Positions 27,601-38,350 of a DNA stretch of 64,000 nt are shown in pieces; within the stretch, counting starts at the first letter, position 1; the number at the start of each line of letters is the position of its first letter. The position numbers and the translations under genes are program-made. Origin of the DNA: Beroe forskalii (taxonomy: Eukaryota; Ctenophora; Nuda; Beroida; Beroidae); contig WFMF01000058.1 in assembly GCA_011033025.1 (NCBI GenBank), forward strand, positions 1-64,000, given 5' to 3'. The notes under the pieces are model-generated. The model was given only the letters and a program-made list of their open reading frames with translations, made no database searches and had not been told where the DNA came from.

Positions 27601-30600
27601 ACGGAACTTTTGGTTCAGGCTTCAGCTATGAATAATTGGCAAAGTGCCCCCACATTACTCAATACGGTCTCCTTCATTCTGCACATTTCAGGATTCTCTA
27701 CTTGTCTACACAATTGTGTATTCTGCTTCAGTCTACAGTGTGTATGTAGGACGATGTTCTGGGCATTCTTCGAACTATGATTTGTAATTAATGTGGATTA
27801 TTAGGCTCTGTCTACAAAGCACACGCAGCAGATTTTATACAACACGGACAGCAAGTCGACAATTGGTTCGTTAATCTTTCAACATAAATACTCTACACAT
27901 TACACAAACACTGCGTATCTTAAGATATTTTGAGCTGCCGACCTTCACTCGAAATAGGATTTTAGGGCCGTCAACTCACTGCTCTGAGATATGATAATGA
28001 CGTCATCCATCCCGCCTGTGCTAATATTGCAAACATTTCATGCACCGTGGCGTCTTGAAGTCTGCGCTTATTCAGAGCTCTGAAAATTAAAGCAATTCAG
28101 TAGTATATACTAATTACACGAGTGGAACATGCTGAAATCTAATTTGACTTCGGCCACACAAGTTTTCTGGAAATTATCACATGCATGACTCATCTCATTC
28201 TGCGGTGAGGAGTGAGGACAAGGGCCTGCAAATACCTGCACTCTGTGTTATTTTCATGGTGTTGCTATGTAATGATAACATTGTATTGTCATGTGATGAC
28301 GGGGAGACACACTGCTCCAAGGCTTTCTTTCACTGCTCCTTCATCAAACATATTGACTGCGTGCTCCTTCATCAAATCCTCAACTCCTGGTACGAGAAGA
28401 TGGCGCTGTTACGTCACCACTTCACCATTCTAAACTGTGACAATGACGTCATCGTCTCTCCTCTATCACTGTGTCTGGGATATGTACATGCTAAGTCGTG
28501 TCTGCTGGAAGTCTGATTATTAGTGGTGATCTCATCCGGGGGCTGGGTTTGTTGTGAAATGTGACACTCGGTGACGCAGTCTTGAGGTAGCAAAGTGCTG
28601 AGATAGCAAGGTGCTGAGATATTAACTGCTAACTTGCTGAGGTAGCAGGGGTCGTGCAAGGTAGCAGTGCAAGAAGAAAAAACAGTTCGTAAAAAGAATG
28701 GAAAGCGAGGATTTTTTAAAATTTTGAATCGTCAACTTCATTGCGTTAACCAGTGTTTCAACCAGTGCAGATTTATGGCAGTATATAATGAAGAGATTAC
28801 TTTTGTGAATAATATGGCCGGGAACTGGACCTACAAGATCTCTAAATCAATATTAAATCATCATTGTTTGACTCTTCGTACAATGGCCTTTAAGTCAGGA
28901 AAGTATGAATACAGAAAGTAGATTACTTTAAGGAGAGATTATTAAACTATTTGGATTGTTGTATAGTAACTAGGACTTAAACTGCCTGGCACAATGTGCC
29001 AGGCATGTGCCAGTGGCATATCCATATGCATCTCCTGGTAAACATTGTATCCACAAATTAGGTCTCAGTGCACACCACACACCGTAATATCCCGTAATAT
29101 CTGGTAGTATACAAGGAAACATGGTCCTATACACCAATTTCATACCCATTTCCCTGCTAGTAAGTACAAGACAATGCTCTGGACATGTTGATGTAGAACA
29201 ATGATGTATTAACAGTACAGGACTTAAGCAGGTTATTACTTGCGGGGTATGTGCTATCGTACCGTCTTTAGAGAACGAATTACACAAATATCCAGTATCC
29301 AGGATAAAATACCGCACAAGAAAATAGTTGGTTTGACAACCATCAGTCGCCTCCTGTTCATATCTACCGTGATTGCATGATGTCACTGTCGCCTGTCAGG
29401 CTCCTCTATATCCATACACCGCCTTTGGAGTGCTTATAAGTGATGGTTAATGGAGCATTCATGATAGCGGTGTAATATTAGAGCCAATAATATGACAAGA
29501 AGACATGTTTAATTCATGAGATGGACTGTATTCCAGGTATTTGAATTTTATAATGTGCCAATGCTCGGTGATTAAAGCATGGCCGGCTTGCCGCGAACTC
29601 CATAAAGAGTTTGTTAATAGTTCAAGAACTGCGTACATCAATAACTCGTTGAATGTTGTCAATTGTTTGACTGCTGAACCACTGTTAACATAGAGGCATT
29701 TTCATGTCCTGTTTATAATGGTTGCTTATCACTAACCATAGAACCATGCTCTGTTTTGATCCAGTTTACCACCGAGCTTTTCAATAATATCCATATGGTA
29801 ATAATTTCTGGTTCGATGATGTAGCGATGAAAGTCGCCAAGTGTTTGGTGATGAATTGGTACTATCTAATAGCAATGCTAGGGATGATATTATGCACTCT
29901 TTATCATCAATCAAACAAGAATTGCGCCTGCACCGACACAATTATTGTTGTTCCCGTAGGCCGTATGCAGGCGCTTAATTTCCCTCCCCCGCGGTGCTTG
30001 ATGTAACCTTAGCATCATAATAAGATACTACAAAACGCAGTCGTTATAAATTAATAAGAGTATAAATATTGTTCCGATGCGCGCCACCACCGAGAACACG
30101 AATTGGCACGTGCCATTTCTTCTAAAATTCTTGCGCGCACGTTCGTTGTTGTACTCAGTTCGTTGTAGATTTCGCGCCATTTTGTTGAATCGGTTTACGT
30201 TTCGCATCAAATTGTGTCACCGTTTCTTCACGCGATGTATTTTCTTGAATGTTTATACTAAGTTGATATCACTTTTTATCTGATTTTCAAATTTCATGCT
30301 TTTGTTTCCTGTTTCAATGCTGTCTCTTGTTCCAAAAAGCATTATTCGTCTTTCACAGCGAATAGTATTTCTCAAACTTAGTCGAATCCAGCAGAAGGTC
30401 TAATAGTTATGCAGTTTGGTACTAAACCTAGTACAAAACCGAAGCCTTTTCATCCAATCCACCGCACAACTCACACCTAAGATTTTAACTTTTTAAGACA
30501 CGAATTCTTCAACAGCCTAATTAAATTGAGAACTTATCATAATTTAGGAGTTCGAGCATGCGGCACGGATGGGCCAGATCAACCTATAAGATTTATATAC

Positions 30601-33600
30601 TTTTGACAACCGACAGCTCCATGAATTAAGAAATTCGTTATTTTGAAGATTTATGTGATATGGGGACGGACGGACGGAGGGACGTACGGAGGGACGGACG
30701 GAGGGACACTTTCGCGACTGATATTATAAAGGAGCAATCCGGGCACTTTCCAGAAATTACAGTAGTTGTATTGCAAACCTGGACCTCATATACACATATC
30801 CTATTTCTCACCCTCCCACACCACGATCTCTGCCAACCCTCTCATTTGCCTTTTTGTATTCACAAAAAGGCCAATGGGGAGGGAAAAAATTGAAGATCCT
30901 GTACCTGTCATGTAAGCTCAAGAGCTTACATGAAAATTGATGAAATACCTGTTGATGAAATACCCGTGTTAGGTTTCATTTCAAAGTCTCGAGTGTACCT
31001 GTAAATAAATTACTGAGCATAATATAGGCCCATATAGATATCAGGAAACATAGTTACATTTTGTTGTGAATTATGCTTAGTAGGTAACAATGTAATATGT
31101 CAAAGAGCAATGTGGCACAATGCAATGACATTTCAAACAAAGGTTTCAAAGGAGAAAGTACCAATTGGCACTTTCTAATGTTGAAGTACGTTTTTCTTCA
31201 TCTAGTACAGCACGATTTCACACCTTTGAGCAATGTTTCACTCCCTCCACCGCCTCACAAGACAGCACCACACTTCTTTTAGATGTACCACGAGGCTTAC
31301 TAAAATCCATCGCATCCCGGATGAACCTAATTTGTTTCCTCACATCTGCGAAGATACTCCATCGTCCTGCGACTGCACACCCGTAGTTAAAACTCACAAC
31401 CCCCACCACAGTCGCCAAACTCTGACCGTTACTGGCCACACTCTGACTGTTCCTGGCCACGAGAGAACCCCCGCTATCACCGCGACACGTGTCTTTCTCC
31501 CCTCTGGGATCTCCAGCACAGAAGTGGTCCTCCCCCAGATAGCCCCACATGGTTGCGTTACAAGTCTCCAGCTCCTCCCAATGTAGACTGACTTTCTGCA
31601 GTTCTCTTGGGATAACGATTTTATTAGCATCAGTCACCCCGAATCCCGTTACAGTGACCAGCTCGTCCCGCTCTAAAACGAAGTTTTCCCAATGGTCTGG
31701 CAGACAAACTGGATGGACATACTGGCTCATTTCCAAAGGTTCTGCCAAACGGATCACTGCCAAATCATGGACCAGAGCTGTCAAGCCTCTCACATAGTCC
31801 CTGTGTATGAACACCTTGCTAACCGATGCCTCTTTCCTTCCAGGATCCGTATCTGAGATAAAAGTAACGGAATTATAGAAAACAGTAATGGGATTGAGCC
31901 ACTTGCACTCGTCGAGTGTTTGTCCTGGGCGTGCTGAACAAGGAACGTGGGAGGGGTGGTGGAAGCAGTGAGCTGCAGATAGAATGTGATATCTATCTAC
32001 TATAGTACCTGCACACATCAAGCCCTGCGATATGATCGTAACCTGCCATGGGAACTCCCCCAGAGAGACTTCCTCTCCCCCGATTATCTGCCCTAGGACG
32101 GGTGAGGACGGGTGACTCAGGACGGGTGGGACTGAGCAGCCACAGGGTGAATCGCACTGATGTTCCAAGGAGTGGAAGTCAGAGTGTGTTGACTCACATA
32201 GCAGAGCGAGGGATAATACGACAAAGAATAGCATAATGAAGTATAAAACTTATACTGTACGAGGGACCAACAGTGCCATGGACCCCAAATTGAAGACTTG
32301 CGATAGTTGATACGACCTGTAACTTCTTACTTGTTTTGCAACGCACTATGAGAATACGGATGATGGAAAATAATAAAATATTTCGCAGAATGACGTAGCT
32401 GTGATTGTCTGAGTGTAGAAATAAACGGATATGCCTATAGACAGTATACATTTGTACCTTTTTGAATCTCACCTTAGCCATTTTGCGTTGTTCAGGGCAG
32501 TAAATAATCTGGTAGCGATTCCCAGTTGATTCAAATCATAACTGTTATGCACCGTTATCATCAATCAAATTATTGAACATCCTGTCATCAAACCTCAAGA
32601 GAGGTAACTAATAAGTGAGCTTACATGAACATTGATCAAATGCCCGTGTTGGGTTTCATTTCAAATTCTTGAGTGTTCCGGTAAAGTACTGAGCATAATA
32701 TAGACCTGTAAACAGTTAAACATTGTTACATTTTGTTGTGAATTTTGTTTAGTATCGGTAACAATGTAATGTGTCAAAAAACATGTAGCACAATGCAATG
32801 ACAATTGACATGTACCTATACAAACAAAGGCTTCAAAGGAGCAAGTACCAATTGACACTTTCTAATGTTGAAGTACGCTATTCTATCTTTTCTACCTAAA
32901 TAGAATTTACAGACTGAATTTACAACAGACTTGACAAAAAGGTTTATCAAAGGTTTTTACTTATTGCTCTCTTGTCATACACATTACACACTCATCGAGC
33001 AGGGATGTAGTGTACAGTCTATATTGAGCTAATACAGGACCCATACACATCAATGCTATAAATTACAGAGTGAGCGGACCTTGGATTAGTCCAGTATTGA
33101 GGCTGAACTTTCGTGACTTATCCACTTTCAATTAACTTGATGTAAAACGACCCGGTAACTTATCACTCATTAAATATGCTCCCTGCTCCTTAATAATGTG
33201 GGGGTGATATATGCTCTATTTCTGGTAACATTCATTGAATCACAAGTCATGGGACTTGTCGCTGTTCTTTCCCGCTATTTTAAGCGACTCAACGTAACGC
33301 GCGGCAATGAATAGTCTGATACTATGCGCGCAACGCATGTTTTTATTATCATTTTGTGGATTTTATGCCACGTTGCCCCGCTCAACAACAATAATAGTGT
33401 GCACTGAGTGTACTATCTTGATGTATTCAAGTGAGAGTGCATGTAATAGAGTTCTATTTTAAGAAGCAAGGTCAGAAGACCATCGTAAGCTGTGCTAATG
33501 TACACGCTGTCAACAGATTATCTCAAGATTTCTACCGGGTACCACGCGGCTTATAAAATGAGTTGTCACGTTGACTGAAGAAGTGTTGTATTTGTGCTTT

Positions 33601-35571
33601 GATCTCACTGTCATGAAAGCTTAAAATTATGACGCTTAAAACTAATTCTATCTCAGGAAGCAGGCCCCTGAAGCCCGGCCCATCGCTTTCTACATCAAGA
33701 AACACCTAGAGGAGCTGGAAAAGGAGCTCCAACTCACGTCCAACGAGAGCTACCGTCAGAGTCAGATGTCTTGGCGCCAGGACTGCGACTATGTGGAGTA
33801 CGAGTTTGATATTGAGGAGATCAAGCAATGGAGCAGGGATCTGGAGTGCTACCGGCAACTCCAAATGAGGTAAAGTGTGAGGTGGTGGGTTTTATTTGCT
33901 ATATTACTGTGATTCACTGCTAATTCTGAAAAATGTGCCATTGGTTTACGTCCCTGAATTTCTGAAGCAACTGAACACACACTATGCACATATCTCACAT
34001 CCCCCCTTCCAGGTACGCCGCCCTGATGACGAGCTACAACAACCTGTACCAAGAGTTCAAGACGCTGCGGAAGGGCCAGGAACCCACAACCTCCCGGTTC
34101 AGGAAGAGGTCCTCGCGCAAGAAGAAGAAATCCCCGAGCAAAGCGTCCCTCCTCTTCTCCAATAGGAACAGTGTCGCGCTGTGCAGAACCGTGTCTGCCC
34201 CCATAATATCCAACAAAAACACACTCGATAGGGTCAGTAGATTCTTGTGTGAAGTTCGGTTTTTGAGTGACTATTACAATATCGTAACATATGTTTTCAG
34301 ATCATAAGCTTCCGCCCAATTATTTGACTGTAAAGCACACTAAAGACACAATGTTCACTTCAGATCACTGACCGTATCTGCCAGACTCCTAAGGCCAACA
34401 CGCTAGGAGCTGAGTACAAAGTACAGAACCTGCCTTTAGATAGGGTGCCGGGGAACTCAGATAGGATGAACAGCCCTTTCAACAGATACCAAGAAGTGGT
34501 AAGGGAATATCAATACCTTTCTTCCGTTATTTGTCTCGGACAAAATGATATTTTTTTATGAATTTGACATTGGACGCATCATTAATAATACCATGTTTTT
34601 ACCGCAGTCATTTACTGTGTTCCCCCAATAATTCACCGTGTTTACAGCAATGATTCAATGATTAACTCTGTCTGTAGAGCCCGATTGAGAGTGACAGTTC
34701 TCACTCGTCCCGGGGCAGTGCCGCTGCTCACGCTGATGTGGAGGATGAGGGAGAGACCTCGGAAATGGACAGGATCGTCCTGCCCGTCCGGAGACACTTC
34801 AGCAAGGTAAGAAATGGACAGGATCGTCCTGCCTGTCCGGAGACACTTCTCTAAGGTAAGAAATGGACAGGATCGTCCTGCCCGTCCGGAGACACTTCAG
34901 CAAGGTAAGAAATGGACAGGATCGTCCTGCCCGTCCGCAGACACTTCAGCAAGGTAAGAAATGGACAGGATCGTCCTCCCTGTCCGAAGACACTTCAGCA
35001 AGCTAAGAAATGGACGGGATTGTCCTGCCTGTCCGCAGACACTTCAGCAAGGTAAGAAATGGACAGGATCGTCCTGCCAGAGACACTTCAGCAAGGTAAG
35101 AAATGGACAGGATCGTCCTTCCAGAGACACTTCACAAGGGCCCCTTAAAAGTGACACTTCGTCTGATGTAAGTCGGAAGTTGTAATGAAGTTGGTAATGA
35201 TACTTGATAGGATATAGCCACCTCCTTTTTCCCTAACCCTAACACTAACCCCACCTTTTCTACAGATGCTGGTCACTAAAGAGGACAATGACTCTGCCTT
35301 CGACCTCAGTCTCTCCTCGTCCCAGCCGGAGTTACAATGTCCCGAGATGGAAACCCCCGACATAATCCCTCATATTCACAACCGCAATACCGGGGAATCT
35401 GATGATTCTCCGCACATGAGTGATGCCATGGTAACGGATCACATGATCCACGGTGCCATGGCAACGGATCACATGATCCGTGCCGCAACAGATCAGATGA
35501 TGGAGATAAACCTCGCGTCAGATGACGAGTTTGCGGATGAGAACCTGGAGAAGTACGGTGTCACGTGTTAA
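12696..35571 (+). CDS. DLK/LZK-like MAP3K with degenerate kinase motifs, 15 exons
   Basis: Exons: 12696-12857, 13034-13163, 13419-13531, 13981-14077, 17688-17756, 17979-18084, 19307-19388, 20282-20370, 26377-26428, 27241-27347, 33657-33869, 34013-34232, 34364-34498, 34678-34806, 35266-35571; about 669 residues. Family evidence: the pre-kinase CIQPVRTVFTSMKG segment parallels CLRPVWTIIGK of LZK. The kinase domain runs TRFHGHEVAVKRL (beta-3 Lys kept), YVMEFLPHGTLSNYI, HCDLKSAN, IKIIDLESS, ARGTTPYMSPEM, DIWGFGIVLWEM, PIPDDIPDGIKLLLQMCW. It is followed by the DLK-type helical linker (ESYRQSQMSWRQD) and YNNLYQEFKTL. The C-tail has a basic KRSSRKKKKSPSK cluster and a Ser/Asp-rich end. Changes from consensus are HRD to HCD, DFG to DLE, APE to SPE, and first glycine-loop Gly to Ser. 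Known relatives activate MKK4/7-JNK/p38; activity here is inference. The first exon may be preceded by others (AG at 12681). Exon 4/5 joining is uncertain by three residues. Confidence 0.8.
14521..14731. promoter_or_regulatory. Candidate intronic regulatory cluster: CRE plus four CACGTG E-boxes
   Basis: One TGACGTCA (14521-14528) is followed by CACGTG at 14544, 14650, 14672 and 14726. Two of the E-boxes lie in a direct repeat, TCACGTGGCTATGAGGTAT. The cluster is in intron 4 of the kinase gene. CREs bind bZIP factors and CACGTG binds bHLH factors; enhancer function is inference. Confidence 0.35.
20690..23720. other. Homopolymer-smeared, probably mis-called sequence
   Basis: Composition changes abruptly to runs such as GGGGGCCCCCGGGGGCCCCC, long T and A tracts, and phrases where nearly every base is doubled or tripled. 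Flanking intron sequence is normal. This resembles low-quality read tails or failed polishing more than biology. Open frames inside (for example 21604-21942 plus and 22750-23046 minus) are not trustworthy. Short segments around 22130-22370 and 22720-23110 look less damaged, but I cannot identify them. The block is wholly inside kinase intron 8, so no exon is affected. Confidence 0.65.
24700..25110. repeat. Three diverged tandem units of about 155 bp
   Basis: Recurring words in order are GCAGGGGTCTGGG, CAGCCCCCAAGCCAG, TTTTTTGATATCTGACGTTT, GTGTCGA, and AAAGCAATTCCACTGCAATG. The last occurs twice exactly (near 24830 and 24984). It sits in intron 8 of the kinase gene. The origin is unknown; no coding capacity seen. 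Confidence 0.55.
25623..25660. repeat. Perfect 18-bp-arm palindrome
   Basis: GAATGCCATCATGACATT, a 2-base spacer, then its exact reverse complement. It would form a cruciform or hairpin. In intron 8 of the kinase gene. Confidence 0.85.
29919..30884. mobile_element. Interspersed element, copy 1 (966 bp)
   Basis: Starts GAATTGCGCCTGCACCGACA and ends CCAATGGGGAGGGA. It is highly similar to 41557-42665 over its length. Near the 5' end is a GCGCCTGCA...TGCAGGCGC stem, then TTTCCCTCCCC, which is complementary to the GGGGAGGGAAA at the 3' end. A GCCTTTTTG...CAAAAAGGC hairpin lies just before the 3' end. A GGACGGAGGGAC microsatellite occurs at about 30661-30707. No coding frame is conserved. Located in intron 10 of the kinase gene. 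Its class is unresolved. Confidence 0.75.
30924..31190. repeat. Direct repeat on the 3' side of the serine protease gene
   Basis: It begins GCTTACATGAAAATTGAT and ends TTCTAATGTTGAAGTACG. It matches 32629-32877 in the same orientation, with many shared blocks (TACTGAGCATAATATAG, TTACATTTTGTTGTGAATT, GTACCAATTG.CACTTTCTAA). The two copies bracket the protease gene. Confidence 0.75.
31218..32234 (-). CDS. Intronless secreted trypsin-fold (S1) serine protease, 338 aa
   Basis: One uninterrupted frame. Residues 1-15 are a hydrophobic signal peptide (MLFFVVLSLALLCE). A short pro-region with Cys-rich CDSPCGC leads to the mature start IIGGEE at residue 50. The S1 triad is complete: His89 in LSAAHC, Asp157 in HDLAVIRL, Ser254 in CRGDSGGSL. 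Asp248, six residues before the serine, predicts trypsin-like Arg/Lys preference. Where trypsin has two pocket glycines (216 and 226), this protein has Asn in SFNYGC and Ser in RWSIFADV. The residue before IIGG is Gln rather than the usual Arg/Lys, so activation may be unusual. A conserved pro-region Cys could pair with VHPVCLP. The gene lies antisense within intron 10 of the kinase gene, between two ~250-bp direct repeats. Lack of introns suggests retroposition, or an intronless exon of a larger unit. Confidence 0.9.
   Translation of the reverse strand: MLFFVVLSLALLCESTHSDFHSLEHQCDSPCGCSVPPVLSHPSSPVLGQIIGGEEVSLGEFPWQVTIISQGLMCAGTIVDRYHILSAAHCFHHPSHVPCSARPGQTLDECKWLNPITVFYNSVTFISDTDPGRKEASVSKVFIHRDYVRGLTALVHDLAVIRLAEPLEMSQYVHPVCLPDHWENFVLERDELVTVTGFGVTDANKIVIPRELQKVSLHWEELETCNATMWGYLGEDHFCAGDPRGEKDTCRGDSGGSLVARNSQSVASNGQSLATVVGVVSFNYGCAVAGRWSIFADVRKQIRFIRDAMDFSKPRGTSKRSVVLSCEAVEGVKHCSKV
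32629..32877. repeat. Direct repeat on the 5' side of the serine protease gene
   Basis: Second copy of the repeat at 30924-31190, same orientation, 249 bp, about 390 bp upstream of the protease start codon. It could carry the protease promoter, but no promoter motif was recognised. Confidence 0.75.
34762..35140 (+). repeat. Eight-copy tandem array of an exon end plus 5' splice site
   Basis: Units start at 34762, 34811, 34860, 34909, 34958, 35007, 35056 and 35100: an exact 49-bp period, then a 44-bp unit. Each unit runs from GAAATGGACAGGATCGTCCT to CACTTCAGCAAG|GTAAG. The first unit is the real end of kinase exon 14; the rest are intronic. The donor at the end of unit 5 is changed to GCTAAG, and the last unit lacks a good donor. 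Confidence 0.9.
35425..35500 (+). repeat. Coding 30-bp tandem repeat in the kinase C-terminus
   Basis: Encodes AMVTDHMIHG, AMATDHMIRA and the partial ATDQMM, an in-frame three-unit repeat in the last exon. Confidence 0.8.
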
Positions 35572-37043
35572 ACACGGGTTTTCTAGAAGTTTTAATAATG
35601 TGGCATTGATGATAGGTTGAAATTGTGTGAGCATGAGCCTCGATGACGTCATTCTGGAATCTGTATAATTATATGGCGTCATCGAATGTTTTAATGTGGG
35701 TCCAGACAATTTGAAATAACATCTTATTGGTTATATCACAGAGATTCTCCTTTGCTTCGTTTATTTGCAGATTTGTGTCATTTGTTCGGACTCCATTGAG
35801 TTTTCTGTCACAGGGTTGGTAAAAGTCATGCTTGAAAAATGAGCGGTTCGGCCAAACCCGATGATCTGTCAATACAACCTGTCAATACAACCTGTTTAAT
35901 AGAACTGAAGATGAACAAAATGAAAATGCCATTTGGGCAAAATCACTACTTCCGACCGCTCCTTATTCAGCATTGTGACGGTATTTCTAAGTGAAGTATG
36001 ATTTGTGTGATTCAGAGGAAATGGGTCAATTCTTGAGAATGTGTGCGTGTGGAACTAACAGCTTAGAATGGTTTTGTTCTAATTCAAATGAATTCATTGT
36101 AAAATATTAAACCAATCTCTCAAATTTTCAAAAATTTTATAATTAATTTAAATTGTATGATATGGAGTTAACTTAAAAGCTTAATGTTGACTTGCTTATT
36201 TAATTTAAATTCTGATATTTTCATTCTCTGGAAATTCAATATGCTCCGAAGAGGAAAGAGACCATTTTGTTGCGTATTTGCGGGGTTTCAATGCTGTTTT
36301 ATCCACTTTCAGTTTTCACAGGAATGCAAGTGAACTGGTTTATCTTTTATTCACATATCTGGTAACTATTGTGCATGTGTTTGGGGGCAATATTTGTGGA
36401 AAGGAAAGTGTGAAACAAAACTGAGAAAAACGAAAATTTTCAATTCATCAATCCATTGAACCCAAATTTTGCCCCTCTATATGTATTTGATTTATAAATG
36501 TAATCACCAGCTATCAGTGCCACTCCACTTTCAAATGATGTTTCTTTTATCGACACGTTAATAGCTGTTGGTTGCTTTTTCTGTCTTTTTAATGATTATT
36601 GCAAATAGAACCACCTTCTTTATTTGTACCCGTGCTCCCTTCCATCAGTTTGCCAGTTAATCATTCCACGAGAGAAAGAGTACTATTTTATATGCTTTTT
36701 ACAGTTTTTAGTTTGTAATTTATTTACTGAGAGAGATCTTTAATTTATATATTGAGAGCTCAATTGTTATTTTATGATTCGGTCTTATGATTCCCCAATG
36801 TCCGGTTAGAGGTGACCTCAGTCGTTTATCTTATAGAGCTGATTTTATGTGTGTTTGTTAATTAAATATATTAAAAGTTAAGATTATTTCTGATGTACGT
36901 CTCTTACTTAAGATACTTAACCATGACAAGGGACCGTTCACATATTGGTTGTTTTAAATTATTGCTGTCTTCCACAACCCTCCTCTCTCATCACTAATCA
37001 GTTTAACTTTATAGTAGTCGTATTTGTTACAAATACAATAATA
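35572..37043 (+). other. 3' UTR and downstream DNA of the kinase gene
   Basis: AT-rich with no further coding signal. A partial MITE end (AGGGACCGTTCACATATT at 36929) precedes the complete one. The polyadenylation site could not be fixed. Confidence 0.4.
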
Positions 37044-37208
37044 AGGGACCGTTCACATATTACGTAACCAGATTTTGGCCGATTTTTATCCCCCCCCCCA
37101 CCCGTAATCAAGTTTATAGTAGTTGTATTTGTTACAATAACATGTAACGTAATCATTTGGAAACCCCTCCCTCCCCCAAGGTGATAACGTAATATGTGAA
37201 CGATCCCT
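37044..37208. mobile_element. 165-bp MITE with AGGGACCGTTCACATATTAC ends
   Basis: The left end reads AGGGACCGTTCACATATTAC and the reverse complement of the right end AGGGATCGTTCACATATTAC. Ends starting AGGGACCGT followed by a CATA-A-TTACGT word recur in many invertebrate genomes and resemble ISL2EU-type DNA transposons; that family assignment is from memory. A solo partial copy lies at 36929-37043. Confidence 0.65.
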
Positions 37209-37421
37209 AAAGTAAGTTAATCTTAAACTCCTCCTCACTAAGAGAGCCGTGCGAGGGCATTGCACGGCCGTAGAGTATCGAAACTTTTAGCGTAAATGAT
37301 TGAAATTTGGAAACCTCCCTTGGCCCCTTGCTGATTTCGCAGTATGTGAACTATCCCAAATTACTCAGTATATTAATATCATTTTTAAATCTTTTTAGCT
37401 TGTTACGCTGAGACGTCAACC

Positions 37422-37542
37422 GATCTGTTTATTTTCATATTCTTGCATCGGCAAACTGTGAATGTGAATCCTTTTTTTAGAAATACTGTTTCTAATTCAC
37501 ATTCACAGTTTGCCGATGCAAAAATATGAAAATAAACAGATC
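37422..37542. repeat. Long hairpin with 48-bp arms
   Basis: Arms 37422-37469 and 37495-37542 are reverse complements with one mismatch (core GCATCGGCAAACTGTGAATG), around a 25-base loop. A young MITE or a self-pairing transcript is possible. Confidence 0.85.
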
Positions 37543-38084
37543 AAATAGAATACTGATGAAACATTTCGTGTTACATGCAAGCATAAAAAGTATTAAGTAA
37601 CAACACATGATTAAAGACCTTAATCATAATGGCGTATTGGCACAATACTTAGAAATGAAACTGAAAGTTTAGGTCAGCACATCCACATGGTTATATTTTT
37701 CAATTATATCAAGCTGAGATTTGAGAAGCTGCTCTGTCACAGTGTCCATGTCATATGTATCCTGTACACTCAATTAACTCAATTTGCCATTTAAAATATC
37801 GTTTTATTTATTCGCAGCTGCTCTTTCGACTATCATATTCATAAGCTACCCTCTTGCGCTTGGCTCTTCCCCTATCCTTGATATGATAGGGACGTCGCAA
37901 AATGGTTTTGAATTGGGGCAAGAAGCTACACGTCAGGTCGCCCGGTAATTGTCTTGCCGGTCCCCCTAGCACCAGCGCGCAGCTAGGAGTATTCTCGCGC
38001 CGTTGCTTTTGTCTTACATCGTTGGCTAAATAATTATACCTATACCCCTTGTTTGCGTTATGCACGCGGTGCAGCTGTGCCGCG
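37543..38084. other. No supported gene
   Basis: A minus-strand open frame (38131-37808) ends with a basic stretch, GRAKRKRVAYEYDSRKSS, but it runs out of the CG-rich transposon relic next to it and shows no splice context. I could not assign it. Confidence 0.25.
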
Positions 38085-38350
38085 CTTCCTTGTCTGACGC
38101 GCGCGAGGGGGTCAGGCAACGCCTGACGCAAGCGCTTCCTGCCTTCCTAGTCCTAATCCTCAGTGCAGAAGCGCTACACGAGTGCGCGCGTACAGCGTAC
38201 ACTACACGTACGCACACCCATGTGGGCCGCTTAAAGACGTCGTCAGACCCATTATTAAAATAAATTTATTTTAAACAAGTCGTGGCACTTGAACGAGGGT
38301 GTCAGGCATGGCAAATGGTAATGCCTGACCATGACAAGCGTTGTCAGATT
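38085..38350 (-). mobile_element. Second member of the TGTCAGGC element family, inverted and incomplete
   Basis: Contains GCGCGAGGGGGTCAGGCAAC then GCCTGAC, GACGTCGTCAGACCCATTAT, and a GCCACGACTTG-type word on the opposite strand. All have reverse-complement counterparts at 11330-11440. Confidence 0.5.

Noticed and set aside
30028..30210. Minus-strand frame conserved between the two copies of the interspersed element
   Set aside because: Similarity extends equally through non-coding parts, and the frame differs in length between copies (also 41528-41857).
37808..38131. Minus-strand frame ending in a basic GRAKRKRV stretch
   Set aside because: Half of it lies in a transposon relic and it has no splice context or family match that I can name.
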